DNA of 64,000 bases. It comes from Nitrospinia bacterium (GTDB lineage: Bacteria; Nitrospinota; Nitrospinia; Nitrospinales; JAJDAT01). The stretch is taken from contig JAJDAT010000001.1 in the NCBI GenBank assembly GCA_029261715.1, forward strand, positions 62,001 to 126,000, written 5' to 3'. A program made the position numbers and the translations under genes. Of this stretch, positions 49,116-57,924 are shown piece after piece. Below the pieces are notes generated by a model. That model did no database searches and was not told the DNA's origin. It saw nothing but the letters and a program-made list of their open reading frames with translations. How positions within the stretch are numbered: the stretch's first letter is position 1; every line of letters begins with the position of its first letter.

Positions 49116-50133
49116 GAGTTTGGTGAATCAAATCATTAATATCCCACTTCGGCGGATACCAAACAAATTCCGGCTCGTGAAAAAGTGATTTAGATTTTGG
49201 TTTGTATTTTTGTTTTATTCTTACTCTTTCGCTAACACCTTTTATATTAGGGTGCGCAACTCTAGCATATTTACCAACTTCACAGAATAAATTTTGGCAA
49301 TCGATTAAGTGAAGTGATCTACCCCATAGAGATCTGAATTTTATACCCAGTTTATTAAAATAAAGCTCTTGTTCTTCTGTCATCATCTTAATGACATCTT
49401 CTTCACTGTAATCTCGAAGATCAGAAAAGCATTTTTTTATACCATCTTTTGCGCCAGGCCCAGGAACAACAAAATCATTTTCAGAATAATCAAAGTATGT
49501 AGAATAGTTTAAATCTGTGGCAAATTGGTAAGCTAAAAAACTTCCCAATGATTCAATTTTTAGTAATTCAGCGTAAATGCTTTCCAAGGAGTTTTGTTTT
49601 TCAAGTTTCCTGGGAAAATTAGATTTTAATAAAGAGTCTAAAAGCATTAAATGAAATCTGTGCTTGCGAATAGATCCATATTTTTTTTTCGAGCCAGAGG
49701 CCATAATATAGGCTGCAGAGTATATAGAAATGCCTGATGAAATTGTTTTGTCTAAGATCTGATCGTATTGATCAACGCTAAAAGTGGTTAACCTCACTTC
49801 ACCAAATTTTTGTTCTAATAATTCCCAAGTTTCAATTTTGTTAAACAGTTTAAAAAGTAAAATACGAAAGACAGTATCTTTAAGACTCCACTTTTTGGAA
49901 TAGATGACATTTTTAATCAGATATTGACTTACTCGATCAGACGCACGATATGCATTGGTGAATTTAAACTCTCTTATAATAGGATCATCAGTCCAAGGTT
50001 GGGATAGATCATTCAAACGCGCAAAAAACACCTCCTGACGCTCTGCAGCAAAACGCCAATATGTTTCAAACACTTCAGTTTTTAATGGTTTTAACCGTCT
50101 AGACAAATTTAGTGGTGAAACTTTTTTAAACAT
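49093..50133 (-). CDS. HMUDK-helical / thymine-hypermodification family protein
   Basis: A 346-aa protein. Residues 25-110 carry 'YWRFAAERQEVFFARL', 'LSQPWTDDPIIREFKFTN' and 'AYRASDRVSQYLI' (ER 31-32, PWTDDP 46-51, N60, R63, D66-R67). This is the pattern of the 5-hmdU DNA kinase helical domain (PF18723) and its relatives, the alpha-glutamyl/putrescinyl-thymine pyrophosphorylases. A Gly-rich 'VPGPGAKDGIKKCF' near residue 223 resembles a helix-hairpin-helix DNA-binding loop. In phages such proteins act on 5-hydroxymethyl-uracil in DNA. No separate kinase P-loop is present here. It converges on the MazG-like gene. The first 15 residues are not conserved-looking. Activity (kinase partner, transferase or glycosylase-like) is not resolved from sequence. 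Confidence 0.75.
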   Translation of the reverse strand: MFKKVSPLNLSRRLKPLKTEVFETYWRFAAERQEVFFARLNDLSQPWTDDPIIREFKFTNAYRASDRVSQYLIKNVIYSKKWSLKDTVFRILLFKLFNKIETWELLEQKFGEVRLTTFSVDQYDQILDKTISSGISIYSAAYIMASGSKKKYGSIRKHRFHLMLLDSLLKSNFPRKLEKQNSLESIYAELLKIESLGSFLAYQFATDLNYSTYFDYSENDFVVPGPGAKDGIKKCFSDLRDYSEEDVIKMMTEEQELYFNKLGIKFRSLWGRSLHLIDCQNLFCEVGKYARVAHPNIKGVSERVRIKQKYKPKSKSLFHEPEFVWYPPKWDINDLIHQTPNYLVAL

Positions 50134-50857
50134 CTTTTAGGTAGGGAAATAAGGTAAAGCTACAAGGAATATGAACAAAATAAGGTTGGTCAACTTCTAA
50201 AAAGGGGTTAATTGAATGTTTACCTACAAATATTCAATTAAGCTCTCCTTTTATTGTAATTCAACAGTTTTTTCAAGTATATTTTTTTAAGTTTCTTCTA
50301 TTTCGTTGTTTCTTAAAAAATTATTTGTATTGAACTATTGGTATTATGTTGGAGAAAAAAATAAAATAATGATTTAAAACGGAATTAACTGTTCAAATTC
50401 ATCCTGTGTGGATTTTTTGCGAAAGTATACAACAAAACCCGACAGAATAGGACATATTGGCAACGGACAGCCTCTAAAGCCATTGTAAATCAAGACCGTT
50501 AAAATCAATTAACCCTGTCTTAATAAGTATGTTGGAGAGGTTGCCCTATAGGTACGATTCCTTAAGATCTTCTTGATTTCCCCTCTTAATTCTTGCAAAA
50601 AACCCAGATCAAAATATACAGCCCAAACATCTATTTCGACTTCACCTCTTTGCGTTATTATCTTCTTTTTGATTTCTGCTATTAAACTAATTTCAGATAG
50701 TAAACGATGAACTCAATATTCAAGTTTGCGCCAACTTTTTGGCTCTGGAAGTCAAAAAATCTATGGAGAAAAAGAAGATGTTTTATTTTAAATAGAGAGG
50801 GAGAGTTTTTTGCTAATCAGTTAGAAGTCTAGTCAATCGCTTTAAAGAAATTGTGAT
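50134..50857. other. Intergenic region with a decayed gene copy
   Basis: This 724-bp AT-rich gap lies between the hypermodification-family gene and the HDOD gene. It holds the remnant at 50520-50600 and otherwise no credible ORF. A minus-strand frame of about 65 codons (roughly 50513-50715) lacks a start codon and overlaps the remnant. Confidence 0.45.
50520..50600 (-). pseudogene. Decayed 3' end of the 71-aa ORF (right copy)
   Basis: The minus-strand DNA GTACCTATAGGGCAAC and its flanks match the 3' end of the ORF at 43859-44074 (about 28 of 37 bases, same stop position). An in-frame TAA just upstream shows decay. It has the same orientation as the left copy, so the 44-50 kb module is bracketed by direct repeats. 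Confidence 0.55.
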
Positions 50858-51697
50858 TTATAAATAAGAACTAACGGCGCCATCGTATAATTCACGGATT
50901 TTTTCTTCGATGGGTTCCCAGAAAAATTCCTCAAGCTCTAGTTTACCCAAAACACTTTTGTACATCATAGGGATATGAGGTTCTCCGCTTTCGCCCATTT
51001 CTAGAATATGAGCGACCGAATCCGCTAAATGGATCACTCCGCCTTCAAACGAAAATCCTTTCCCTTGAAATGGCTCGTGATGATTTGCCGCCGCCGCGAT
51101 TATGCTTTCCGGAAGTTTCCATGCATTCAATAAGCGACTGCCAACATCGGTGTGGTTGAACCCTATTACCTTGTCTTCCTCTTCATACAATGGACTATTG
51201 TTCTCTCGACATTTCGCTATGACTTCCTCGGAGGCATCGGGAAGACAATTAAAAATTACGAGACTGCCAATATCATGCAGCATACCGGACAAATAAAATC
51301 TTTCCGGCTTAGGATCTTGAATCAGTGTCGCAATTTCTCGCGCAATCACACCGGTGGCAATGTTATGCTTCCAAAAAGAATTTATACTTACGAACTCTTC
51401 AGATAGGTCTTTAAATTGCTGAACCACCACTGAAGAAATGACTAAATCGTGTAAATCAATTACGCCTACAATGCTAAGGGCATGGGAAATCGTGTCTACT
51501 TTTGATTCCAGGCCAAAAAAAGGACTGTTAACAATTTTAAGAAGTCGCGCAACCAGAGCTGGATCTCCACTAATAATTTCCGCTATTTCATTAAACCCCA
51601 TATCTTCATCTAGCAAAGCATCTTGAAGCTTATACACCACAGCGGGCATTGAAGAAACATAACTCTGAGCCACTTCGTCTAATGATTTAATATCCAT
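50858..51697 (-). CDS. HDOD-domain signalling protein
   Basis: A 279-aa protein made of one HDOD domain: 'LPAVVYKLQD'-like N-terminal helix, 'ISGDPALVARLLKIVNSPFF', 'ISHALSIVGVIDLHDLVISS', 'GMLHDIGSLVI' and 'HHEPF'. HDOD is a degenerate HD domain found in regulators of motility, stress and cell cycle; only part of the HD metal site remains. No output domain is attached. It is transcribed alone towards the module. The function is unknown beyond the family. Confidence 0.92.
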   Translation of the reverse strand: MDIKSLDEVAQSYVSSMPAVVYKLQDALLDEDMGFNEIAEIISGDPALVARLLKIVNSPFFGLESKVDTISHALSIVGVIDLHDLVISSVVVQQFKDLSEEFVSINSFWKHNIATGVIAREIATLIQDPKPERFYLSGMLHDIGSLVIFNCLPDASEEVIAKCRENNSPLYEEEDKVIGFNHTDVGSRLLNAWKLPESIIAAAANHHEPFQGKGFSFEGGVIHLADSVAHILEMGESGEPHIPMMYKSVLGKLELEEFFWEPIEEKIRELYDGAVSSYL

Positions 51698-51815
51698 AAA
51701 GTTTTCTCGAAATTTTTTTTTTGGAAGCTGAGAGTTTCAACTCCAGTTTTTTAAGTTCCAGTTTAAAAGATACGACTTGCATACACAAGAAACGCTTTCG
51801 TTGTAAAGGGTACTT

Positions 51816-52121
51816 ACTAGTGTCCCGTGCGGTTATTTTATTAAACTAATTTGGGGAATATTTTTCTCCCAAAACTAATAAATGAGCGCGTGAGACTTCT
51901 AAAAACTAGAAAATTAAAGGTAGCTATTTTATTAAATCGGGGCGAGATCCTTCACCGAACTTAAAAGTTCGCTTCAGGAAGACATGCGGTGGGGGCGGTA
52001 TTAAACAAAATTAACTTGAGTTTGACTGCGGCTATATAAACTGATTTCTTTATCAATCAACACGCAAAACGAATCGGTTGCTCATAATTAACTTAAATGA
52101 TTAACCGCACATAACACTAGT
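51816..52121. mobile_element. MITE-like element with 20-bp terminal inverted repeats
   Basis: The left end (51816-51835, ACTAGTGTCCCGTGCGGTTA) and the inverted right end (52102-52121) agree at 17 of 20 bases. The 306-bp interior has no transposase frame and contains copy 3 of the dispersed repeat. The palindromic ACTAGT at each tip makes the target duplication hard to define. It is probably a non-autonomous derivative of an IS element that I cannot name. Confidence 0.6.
51927..51988 (+). repeat. Dispersed REP-like repeat, copy 3
   Basis: It has AAATCGGGGCGAGATCCTTC, a GAACTTAAAAGTTC palindrome and TTCAGGAAGACATGCGG. The palindrome differs from copy 1 in both arms together (C/T with G/A), so pairing is kept. 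It lies inside the MITE-like element. Confidence 0.8.
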
Positions 52122-52345
52122 CAAAAATAACGCTATCAGTATTCTGCAATGTATTAATAAATACCTTATCTTTTTTAAAGAATTTTAAAGATATTATTTC
52201 AACCGCTTTAAGTTTTATAAAATCCGCTCAATTCTTAATTATATAACCCTTTATTATCAGCGCTTGATTCACTACAATAAGCTTCATCAACTGTCCAATA
52301 AACATTGAAATTGTGACAATTAAGGGTTTGAGACTCCTAAATTCT

Positions 52346-52560
52346 TGTGATAGGATCAAATTACCCTAAGGGTTTCCCTGTATGGTTCGAATCAACAATC
52401 ATTTTTTGGACCAATACTATCTTTGAGGGATTGAGGACAGGGCGCGGTGAGCAAACCTTTGAAGTTAAAAGGTAGCCTAAAGCGTTACGCGGATATCCCA
52501 CCTACTTGCTAGGTTCAAAAGATGGAACTTGATACGGCCATACGGGGGGATCCTGTTTTA
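52346..52560 (+). ncRNA. ssrS: 6S RNA
   Basis: The ends pair as a long rod: 52350-52357 with 52549-52556 (8 bp) and 52376-52385 with 52538-52547 (10 bp, one G-T), then 52391-52395 with 52529-52533. A large, weakly paired centre follows, with a terminal hairpin (52455-52460 with 52468-52473) and a small side hairpin at 52500-52514. The stretch GCGGTGAGCA ... TAGCCTAAA resembles the same segment of E. coli 6S RNA. It lies upstream of ygfA, the standard 6S neighbour. 6S RNA binds sigma70 RNA polymerase and mimics an open promoter. A TTTTA after the closing stem may end transcription. Confidence 0.8.
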
Positions 52561-52665
52561 CTATTATTTCGCTCTCAATTATATCTCCATCCTATCATTT
52601 TTCACTCCAAGCCTCTTCAATTTGCTTTAACCTATTAATTATTATCTCTTTTATAAAATAGATCA

Positions 52666-52694
52666 TTGCTCCTTGTGATTAGTTTTTCTATAAT
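52666..52694 (+). promoter_or_regulatory. Sigma70-type promoter for ygfA-rny operon
   Basis: TTGCTC at 52666-52671, a 17-base spacer and TATAAT at 52689-52694. Transcription from about 52701 would give a leader of about 335 bases before ygfA. The leader contains a hairpin with AGCCTT/AAGGCT arms near 52951-52971 but no riboswitch I recognise. The larger stretch 51698-53037 holds only the MITE-like element, 6S RNA and this leader. Confidence 0.6.
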
Positions 52695-53037
52695 ACATAG
52701 TTGGAGTATATAAAGGTTAAAGCCTGATAAGGTTTTTAGACATAAAATGTGACTTCGAATTAACCCGGCTTATTTTTGGGATTCTAATAAATTGACCGAG
52801 AGCGTTTTAATGAACTTGGACACTAAAGTTAAATATATACCAACCTCTTCAAACTATTTAGTGTATCAATCCGTTCCTTCTAAGTTCTGTCTTGCCTTTT
52901 TTCCTCCTAAAAATAAAGCGTATTTCCAAAATCGCTAGCTTTTTTACTTTAGCCTTTTTATAAAGGCTAGTTAACGGTTTACGCTCACCCCTTTCTTTGT
53001 TTTTTAGCGAAAGCTTAATAATGAGAAGGGATCGATT

Positions 53038-53631
53038 TTGAAAATCAAAATTGAGAAGAACCAAATAAGAAAACAAATGACTCAAATGAGAAACTCATTG
53101 AGTCATAGTGATTTAATAAAAAAAAGCTCGTTAATTATGGAAAGTTTACTTTCCTCAGACGAGTTTAAAAAAGCCGAAAAGATTTTATTTTTCATGTCTT
53201 TGGAAAAAGAAGTTCAAACCTGGGACATGATTTGCCAAAGCTTTCAAAATGGCAAAAAGATTCATCTACCGATTACGGTAAAGAATTCGCCCGATTTAAA
53301 AATCGTGCGGATTCGCGATACAAACATCGACTTCGTTTCAGGCGCTTATGGAATTAAGGAGCCTGGAAGCGATAGTTATGATTTCGTCGATCCACATGAG
53401 ATCGACTTAATTGTTGTGCCCGGGTTGGCTTTCGACAATCAAGGCGGACGCCTTGGTTTTGGAAAAGGTTACTACGACCGGTTATTTGCAAGTGGAAATC
53501 CAAAAACGCTTCGGTTTGGAGTGGCTCTGGATTTTCAAGTGGTCGCTTCTTTACCACAGTCAAAAGACGATCTTCCTGTTCATTCAATAGTGACGGAAAA
53601 ACGGGTACTTTTTTGTAATCCCATTAATTAA
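53038..53631 (+). CDS. ygfA: 5-formyltetrahydrofolate cyclo-ligase
   Basis: A 197-aa protein of the MTHFS family. It has the family's helical N-terminus ('IRKQMTQMRNSL'), 'FFMSLEKEVQTWDMI', and the nucleotide/folate site 'DLIVVPGLAFDNQGGRLGFGKGYYDRL' (key residues G-R-LG-GKGYYD, about 121-147). It converts 5-formyl-THF to 5,10-methenyl-THF with ATP. The start is TTG at 53038, preceded by GAGAAGGG at good spacing; no in-frame ATG comes early enough. The 6S RNA-ygfA order is widely conserved. rny follows after 31 bases. Confidence 0.92.
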   Translation: MKIKIEKNQIRKQMTQMRNSLSHSDLIKKSSLIMESLLSSDEFKKAEKILFFMSLEKEVQTWDMICQSFQNGKKIHLPITVKNSPDLKIVRIRDTNIDFVSGAYGIKEPGSDSYDFVDPHEIDLIVVPGLAFDNQGGRLGFGKGYYDRLFASGNPKTLRFGVALDFQVVASLPQSKDDLPVHSIVTEKRVLFCNPIN

Positions 53632-53662
53632 TGGGTCCATATAAATAGAAGGGGTAAAGAAA

Positions 53663-55249
53663 ATGGGTATCTTCTTCGAAATTAAAGTTAACTTTTTAAC
53701 TTTAATTCTTGCTTCAGTCTTCGCTTTGGTAGCTGGATACGCAGTCGGCTACATTGTTAGAAAACTTTTTAAAGAATCACAAATAAAAGACGCCGAAGAA
53801 CTGGGAAAGAAAATTATTAAGGAAGCGGAAAGAGAAGCTGCAAACAAGTTAAAAGTAGCGGAAATCTCAGCCAAAGAAGCTCATATTCAATCTAAGTCTA
53901 ACTTAGAAAAAGAAAATAAGGCAAAGTTAGCTGAAATACGTAAACAAGAACGCGACTTGCTTGATAAAGAAAATACCCTTCATAAAGAAAGTGAAGAAAA
54001 CAAACGCGGACTGAGTGAAATCAATAAATCCAGACAATCTTTTATTGATAAAGAAAAACACTTAGAAAAAGAAAAAGAGCACTATCGGACGCTAACCAAC
54101 GAAGGAATGAAAAAGTTAGAAGCCATTAGCTCCTACACCGCTAGCCAGGCAAAAGAAGAAATAAAAAATATGGTCCTGGAAGAAGCTAAACTGGATGCGG
54201 CCCGAGAAGTAAAGAAGATTGAAGAAAAAGCCAAAAGCCAAGCGGATGATGAAGCTCGTAAAATCATATCTATGGCAGTGCAAAGATTGGCTTCAGATCA
54301 TGTTGCGGAAAGCACCGTTTCTGTAGTGGAACTTCCCAACGATGAAATCAAAGGAAGAATTATCGGAAGAGAAGGCAGGAATATTCGCGCTCTTGAACAA
54401 AGCACAGGCATTGATTTAATCATCGATGATACTCCTGGAGCTGTTGTTCTATCAGGATTCGATCCTATTCGACGAGAAATTGCCCGCAGATCTTTGGAAA
54501 AACTGACTACTGACGGAAGAATCCACCCTGGTCGCATAGAAGAAGTTGTTGAGAAAACTAAAAAAGAACTCCAAAGTTTTATTGAAGATGCTGGAGCCCA
54601 AGCTGTAATGGATCTTGGAATTAATAATTTACATCCAGATATCGTTAAGCTTTTAGGTCGCTTACAATTTAGAACCAGCTACACACAAAACGTTTTGGAA
54701 CATGTTAAAGAGGTTTCCTGGGTTTGCGGCGTTATGGCTGGCGAACTAGGACTGGACGTTCAGCTAGCTAAAAGAGCTGGCCTACTCCATGATATTGGTA
54801 AATCAGTAGACCATCAAACTGACGGAACTCATACTCAGTTGGGAGTCGATATCGCTCTAAAATATAACGAACACCCCTATGTAATAAATTCAATCGCTTC
54901 TCATCATGAAGACTGCGAACCAGAATCCGTCTACGCCGTTCTCGTTTCCGCGAGCGATACCATTTCCGCATCGCGTCCAGGAGCGCGCAGAGAAATGCTG
55001 GAAACTTATGTGAAACGAATGGGCCAACTCGAAGAAATCGGCGATTCATTTGATGGCGTTAATAAAACCTACGCCATTCAAGCGGGCCGTGAAGTGCGAA
55101 TTGTAGTAGAACCGGATGGATTGAACGACAGACAAGCCTCCATACTGGCCAAGGATGTTTCCAAAAGAATTGAAAAGGAAGTCACCTATCCAGGAGAAAT
55201 CAAAATAACCGTTCTGAGGGAAACCCGATATACTGAATTCGCTCGGTAA
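53663..55249 (+). CDS. rny: Ribonuclease Y
   Basis: A 528-aa membrane-anchored endoribonuclease. An N-terminal TM helix (about residues 10-32) is followed by a long Lys/Glu coiled coil (about 35-205). A KH domain ('[20 protein letters not shown]', about 228-247) and an HD domain ('[14 protein letters not shown]' and 'ASHHEDCEP', about 372-420) come next, then a C-terminal domain. It starts mRNA decay at the membrane. The ATG has a good RBS (AAGGGG). The order rny-ymdB matches many genomes; the two proteins are both RNA-linked phosphodiesterases. Confidence 0.96.
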   Translation: MGIFFEIKVNFLTLILASVFALVAGYAVGYIVRKLFKESQIKDAEELGKKIIKEAEREAANKLKVAEISAKEAHIQSKSNLEKENKAKLAEIRKQERDLLDKENTLHKESEENKRGLSEINKSRQSFIDKEKHLEKEKEHYRTLTNEGMKKLEAISSYTASQAKEEIKNMVLEEAKLDAAREVKKIEEKAKSQADDEARKIISMAVQRLASDHVAESTVSVVELPNDEIKGRIIGREGRNIRALEQSTGIDLIIDDTPGAVVLSGFDPIRREIARRSLEKLTTDGRIHPGRIEEVVEKTKKELQSFIEDAGAQAVMDLGINNLHPDIVKLLGRLQFRTSYTQNVLEHVKEVSWVCGVMAGELGLDVQLAKRAGLLHDIGKSVDHQTDGTHTQLGVDIALKYNEHPYVINSIASHHEDCEPESVYAVLVSASDTISASRPGARREMLETYVKRMGQLEEIGDSFDGVNKTYAIQAGREVRIVVEPDGLNDRQASILAKDVSKRIEKEVTYPGEIKITVLRETRYTEFAR

Positions 55250-55273
55250 ATATGGGAATTTCAGTAAATTCAA

Positions 55274-55352
55274 ATTTGCCAAGAGCTTAGCCTTAATCCT
55301 TTGCGGCTAGGCAATAGCAAACCAGTAAAACTTTAAACTATTAGAGGTTCCC
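55274..55352 (+). promoter_or_regulatory. Structured leader element, copy 1 (before ymdB)
   Basis: An 8-bp hairpin (55285-55292 with 55305-55312) lies inside a TTTGC/GCAAA clamp. GAGCTT at 55283-55288 can instead pair with AGGTTC at 55345-55350, which overlaps the purine-rich AGAGG near the gene start. The same layout occurs before lolC at 57836-57912. It could be a cis-acting RNA switch or an intergenic repeat. I cannot match it to a known riboswitch. Confidence 0.6.
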
Positions 55353-55363
55353 TTAATTCATTG

Positions 55364-56143
55364 ATGAATATTTTATATATCGGCGACATCGTCGGCAAAC
55401 CGGGCAAACTGGCTTTAGAAACTTCGTTACAAAAATTGCGTGACAAATACGATATTAACCTTTGTATCGGAAACGGCGAGAATGCTTCAGGAGGCTTTGG
55501 AATTACCCCCGAAATTGCCGATGAATTATTCGGACTTGGCATAGACGTTATCACTTCCGGCAACCACATCTATGACAAAAAAGAAATCATTCCCGTTCTA
55601 GATAGAAGTTCAACTATCCTAAGACCGGCAAACTACCCTGCTGAAGCCCCTGGCAAAGGAAGCTGCTTTGTAAAAGCAAATAACGGCCAAATGGTAGGAG
55701 TTCTAAACCTGATTGGCAGAGTCTTTATGGATACTGCCGACTGTCCCTTTAAAAAAGCCGACACCGAAGTCGCTAAACTAAAAGCAAAAACCCCCATCAT
55801 TTTTGTGGATATGCATGCGGAAGTCACATCAGAAAAATCCGCTATGGGATGGTATTTGGATGGAAGAGCCACCGCAGTTATCGGGTCGCACACCCATGTG
55901 CAAACAGCAGATGAAAGAATTCTACCCAATGGCACCGCTTATTTATCAGACGCAGGAATGACCGGCCCTAAAAACTCAGTAATCGGCATTAAGACAGAAA
56001 ATGCAATCAGTAAGTTTATCAGTAAATTTCCCAGAAGATTTGAAACGGCTACAGGGGAAACTCAATTACGAGCAGCCGTTGTTAACCTTGACCCACAAAC
56101 TGGAAAAGCCAAAGGAATTGAACGTATTCAGCTAGATGTGTAA
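55364..56143 (+). CDS. ymdB: YmdB-family metallophosphoesterase (TIGR00282)
   Basis: A 259-aa protein. I take the ATG at 55364 rather than TTG at 55361. It has the family's metal-binding series 'NILYIGDIVGKPG', 'CIGNGENASGGFGIT', 'TSGNHIYDKKE', 'VDMHAEVTSEKSAMGWYLDG' and 'GSHTHVQTADERILPNGTAY'. YmdB hydrolyses 2',3'- and 3',5'-cyclic nucleotides and influences RNA turnover and biofilm or sporulation choices in Bacillus. It follows rny by 114 bases, which are mostly the structured leader element. It is full length for the family. Confidence 0.94.
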   Translation: MNILYIGDIVGKPGKLALETSLQKLRDKYDINLCIGNGENASGGFGITPEIADELFGLGIDVITSGNHIYDKKEIIPVLDRSSTILRPANYPAEAPGKGSCFVKANNGQMVGVLNLIGRVFMDTADCPFKKADTEVAKLKAKTPIIFVDMHAEVTSEKSAMGWYLDGRATAVIGSHTHVQTADERILPNGTAYLSDAGMTGPKNSVIGIKTENAISKFISKFPRRFETATGETQLRAAVVNLDPQTGKAKGIERIQLDV

Positions 56144-56262
56144 TAATCGCTTTTTAATTTTATAACGAGAACGTTTGACTATGCGGGAACAAACCCGTTA
56201 AAGACCCAAGTCGCTAAATTTCTCACAAACCGCTTAACATTTAAAACTATCTCAACGCTCCC

Positions 56263-57768
56263 ATGGAAGACCAAAATGAAATCGTAAAACTCCGACGAGA
56301 AAAAATTCAGGAGTTACAAGACCAAGGAATCAACCCTTTCATCAACCGCTTTAAAGTTTCCGAAACGCTTGGAAATTTTTCCGAGTACTCCGATTTTTCA
56401 AAAGAAGATTTGGAAGAAAAGAACCTCGAATACATTGTAGCGGGAAGAATAATGACCCGCAGAAAACATGGCAAAACCACCTTTTGCAACATAAAAGATA
56501 GAACCGGCGAAGTCCAGGTTTTTATACGATCTAACGATATTGGAGACGAAGCTTACGCCTTATTTTCCAAATTCGATATTGGCGATTTCATTGGCGTAGA
56601 AGGCAAGCTTTCTAAAACCAAAACTGGCGAGTTAACCGTCTTCGCAAAAAAGGTAGAGCTTCTCACCAAATCTATTCAACCGCTTCCTGAAAAATGGCAC
56701 GGTTTAAAAGATGTTGAGCAAAGATACCGCCGCCGTTATGTAGACCTAATCGTCAACTCCGATGCGAAAGCCGTTTTCATCTATCGCACTAAAATAGTGC
56801 AAGCCCTGCGTGATTTCTTGAACAAAAGAGACTATCTAGAAGTCGAAACTCCTATGATGCAAGCCATCCCGGGAGGCGCGACGGCAAAACCTTTTATGAC
56901 CCATCATAACGCGCTAGATATGGATTTATATTTACGCGTCGCTCCAGAACTTTATTTAAAAAGACTGGTTGTCGGCGGCATTGAACGCGTTTACGAAATC
57001 AATCGCAATTTTCGTAACGAAGGGATTTCTACACAGCACAATCCTGAGTTTACAATGCTGGAGTTTTATACCGCTTACGCTGACTATAACGATCTTATGG
57101 ATCTGACCGAAGAGCTTTTTAGATTTATCGGCGAAACCGTATTTGGTAAACAAACCTTCCCTTGTACCTCTGTAATAGAAGGCGAAACACTCGAAGAAGA
57201 AATTGATTTTTCAAAACCCTTTAAACGAATTGCGTTAAAAGAATCTTTGATAGAAATCGGCGGCGTTCCCGCAGACGTCTTGGAAGATCCAGAAAAAACC
57301 GTCGCCTTTGCGCTGGAAAACAAAGTTGCCTTAGAAAAAAGAGACAAACACGGCAAGATACTCGGCAAACTATTCGATCACTTTGTAGAACACAAACTCG
57401 TGCAACCGACTTTTATAATCGACTACCCTCTTGAACTGTCTCCTTTATCTAAAAAGAAAGAAGACAATCCAGAATTGGTCGAAAGGTTCGAACTGTTTAT
57501 TTCTCGAAAAGAAATTGCAAACGCTTATACCGAGTTAAACGATCCCATTGATCAAAAAAAGCGATTCGAGGAACAAGTGGACGAAAGAACTTCTGGCGAC
57601 GACGAAGCGCATTGGATGGACCTCGATTTCGTGAGAGCTTTAGAACATGGAATGCCCCCTACCGCAGGCGAAGGAATTGGCATAGATCGTTTGACCATGT
57701 TGTTCACAAATCAACAATCCATTCGCGACGTTATTTTGTTTCCTCTGCTCAAAAAAGAAGTCGGTTGA
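56263..57768 (+). CDS. lysS: Lysyl-tRNA synthetase, class II
   Basis: A 501-aa class II synthetase. The OB anticodon-binding domain (about residues 55-150: '[20 protein letters not shown]') is followed by the catalytic domain. Motif 1 lies around '[20 protein letters not shown]', motif 2 at '[20 protein letters not shown]' and motif 3 near the C-terminus at '[13 protein letters not shown]'. It charges tRNA-Lys. The length equals that of E. coli LysS. It lies 119 bases after ymdB. Confidence 0.96.
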   Translation: MEDQNEIVKLRREKIQELQDQGINPFINRFKVSETLGNFSEYSDFSKEDLEEKNLEYIVAGRIMTRRKHGKTTFCNIKDRTGEVQVFIRSNDIGDEAYALFSKFDIGDFIGVEGKLSKTKTGELTVFAKKVELLTKSIQPLPEKWHGLKDVEQRYRRRYVDLIVNSDAKAVFIYRTKIVQALRDFLNKRDYLEVETPMMQAIPGGATAKPFMTHHNALDMDLYLRVAPELYLKRLVVGGIERVYEINRNFRNEGISTQHNPEFTMLEFYTAYADYNDLMDLTEELFRFIGETVFGKQTFPCTSVIEGETLEEEIDFSKPFKRIALKESLIEIGGVPADVLEDPEKTVAFALENKVALEKRDKHGKILGKLFDHFVEHKLVQPTFIIDYPLELSPLSKKKEDNPELVERFELFISRKEIANAYTELNDPIDQKKRFEEQVDERTSGDDEAHWMDLDFVRALEHGMPPTAGEGIGIDRLTMLFTNQQSIRDVILFPLLKKEVG

Positions 57769-57835
57769 TCCAAACGAACTAGCTTTTATCATTTTTAATT
57801 CTTTGTCATTTGTAAAGAGATCTCTAAAAATCCAG

Positions 57836-57912
57836 ATTTGCCAAGAGCCTAGCCTTTAAACTAAGGCTAGGCGATAGCAAACAAGTAATAATAAAAATTA
57901 TTAGAGGCTCCG
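57836..57912 (+). promoter_or_regulatory. Structured leader element, copy 2 (before lolC)
   Basis: A 10-bp hairpin (57847-57856 with 57863-57872) competes with a long-range pairing of GAGCCT (57845-57850) and AGGCTC (57905-57910). Compared with copy 1, two base pairs change (G-T to G-C and T-G to C-G) but pairing holds in both. It ends 12 bases before the lolC start codon. Confidence 0.6.
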
Positions 57913-57924
57913 TAAAAATCTTTT

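Noticed and set aside
50513-50715. 65-codon minus-strand frame
   Set aside because: No start codon, and it overlaps in another frame the decayed copy of the 71-aa ORF.
52383-52392. GGTTCGAATC, a tRNA T-loop-like word
   Set aside because: No acceptor or anticodon stem surrounds it and it lies inside the 5' strand of the 6S rod; coincidence.
52858-53085. 75-codon minus-strand ORF
   Set aside because: It overlaps the ygfA start and leader and has no recognisable domain.
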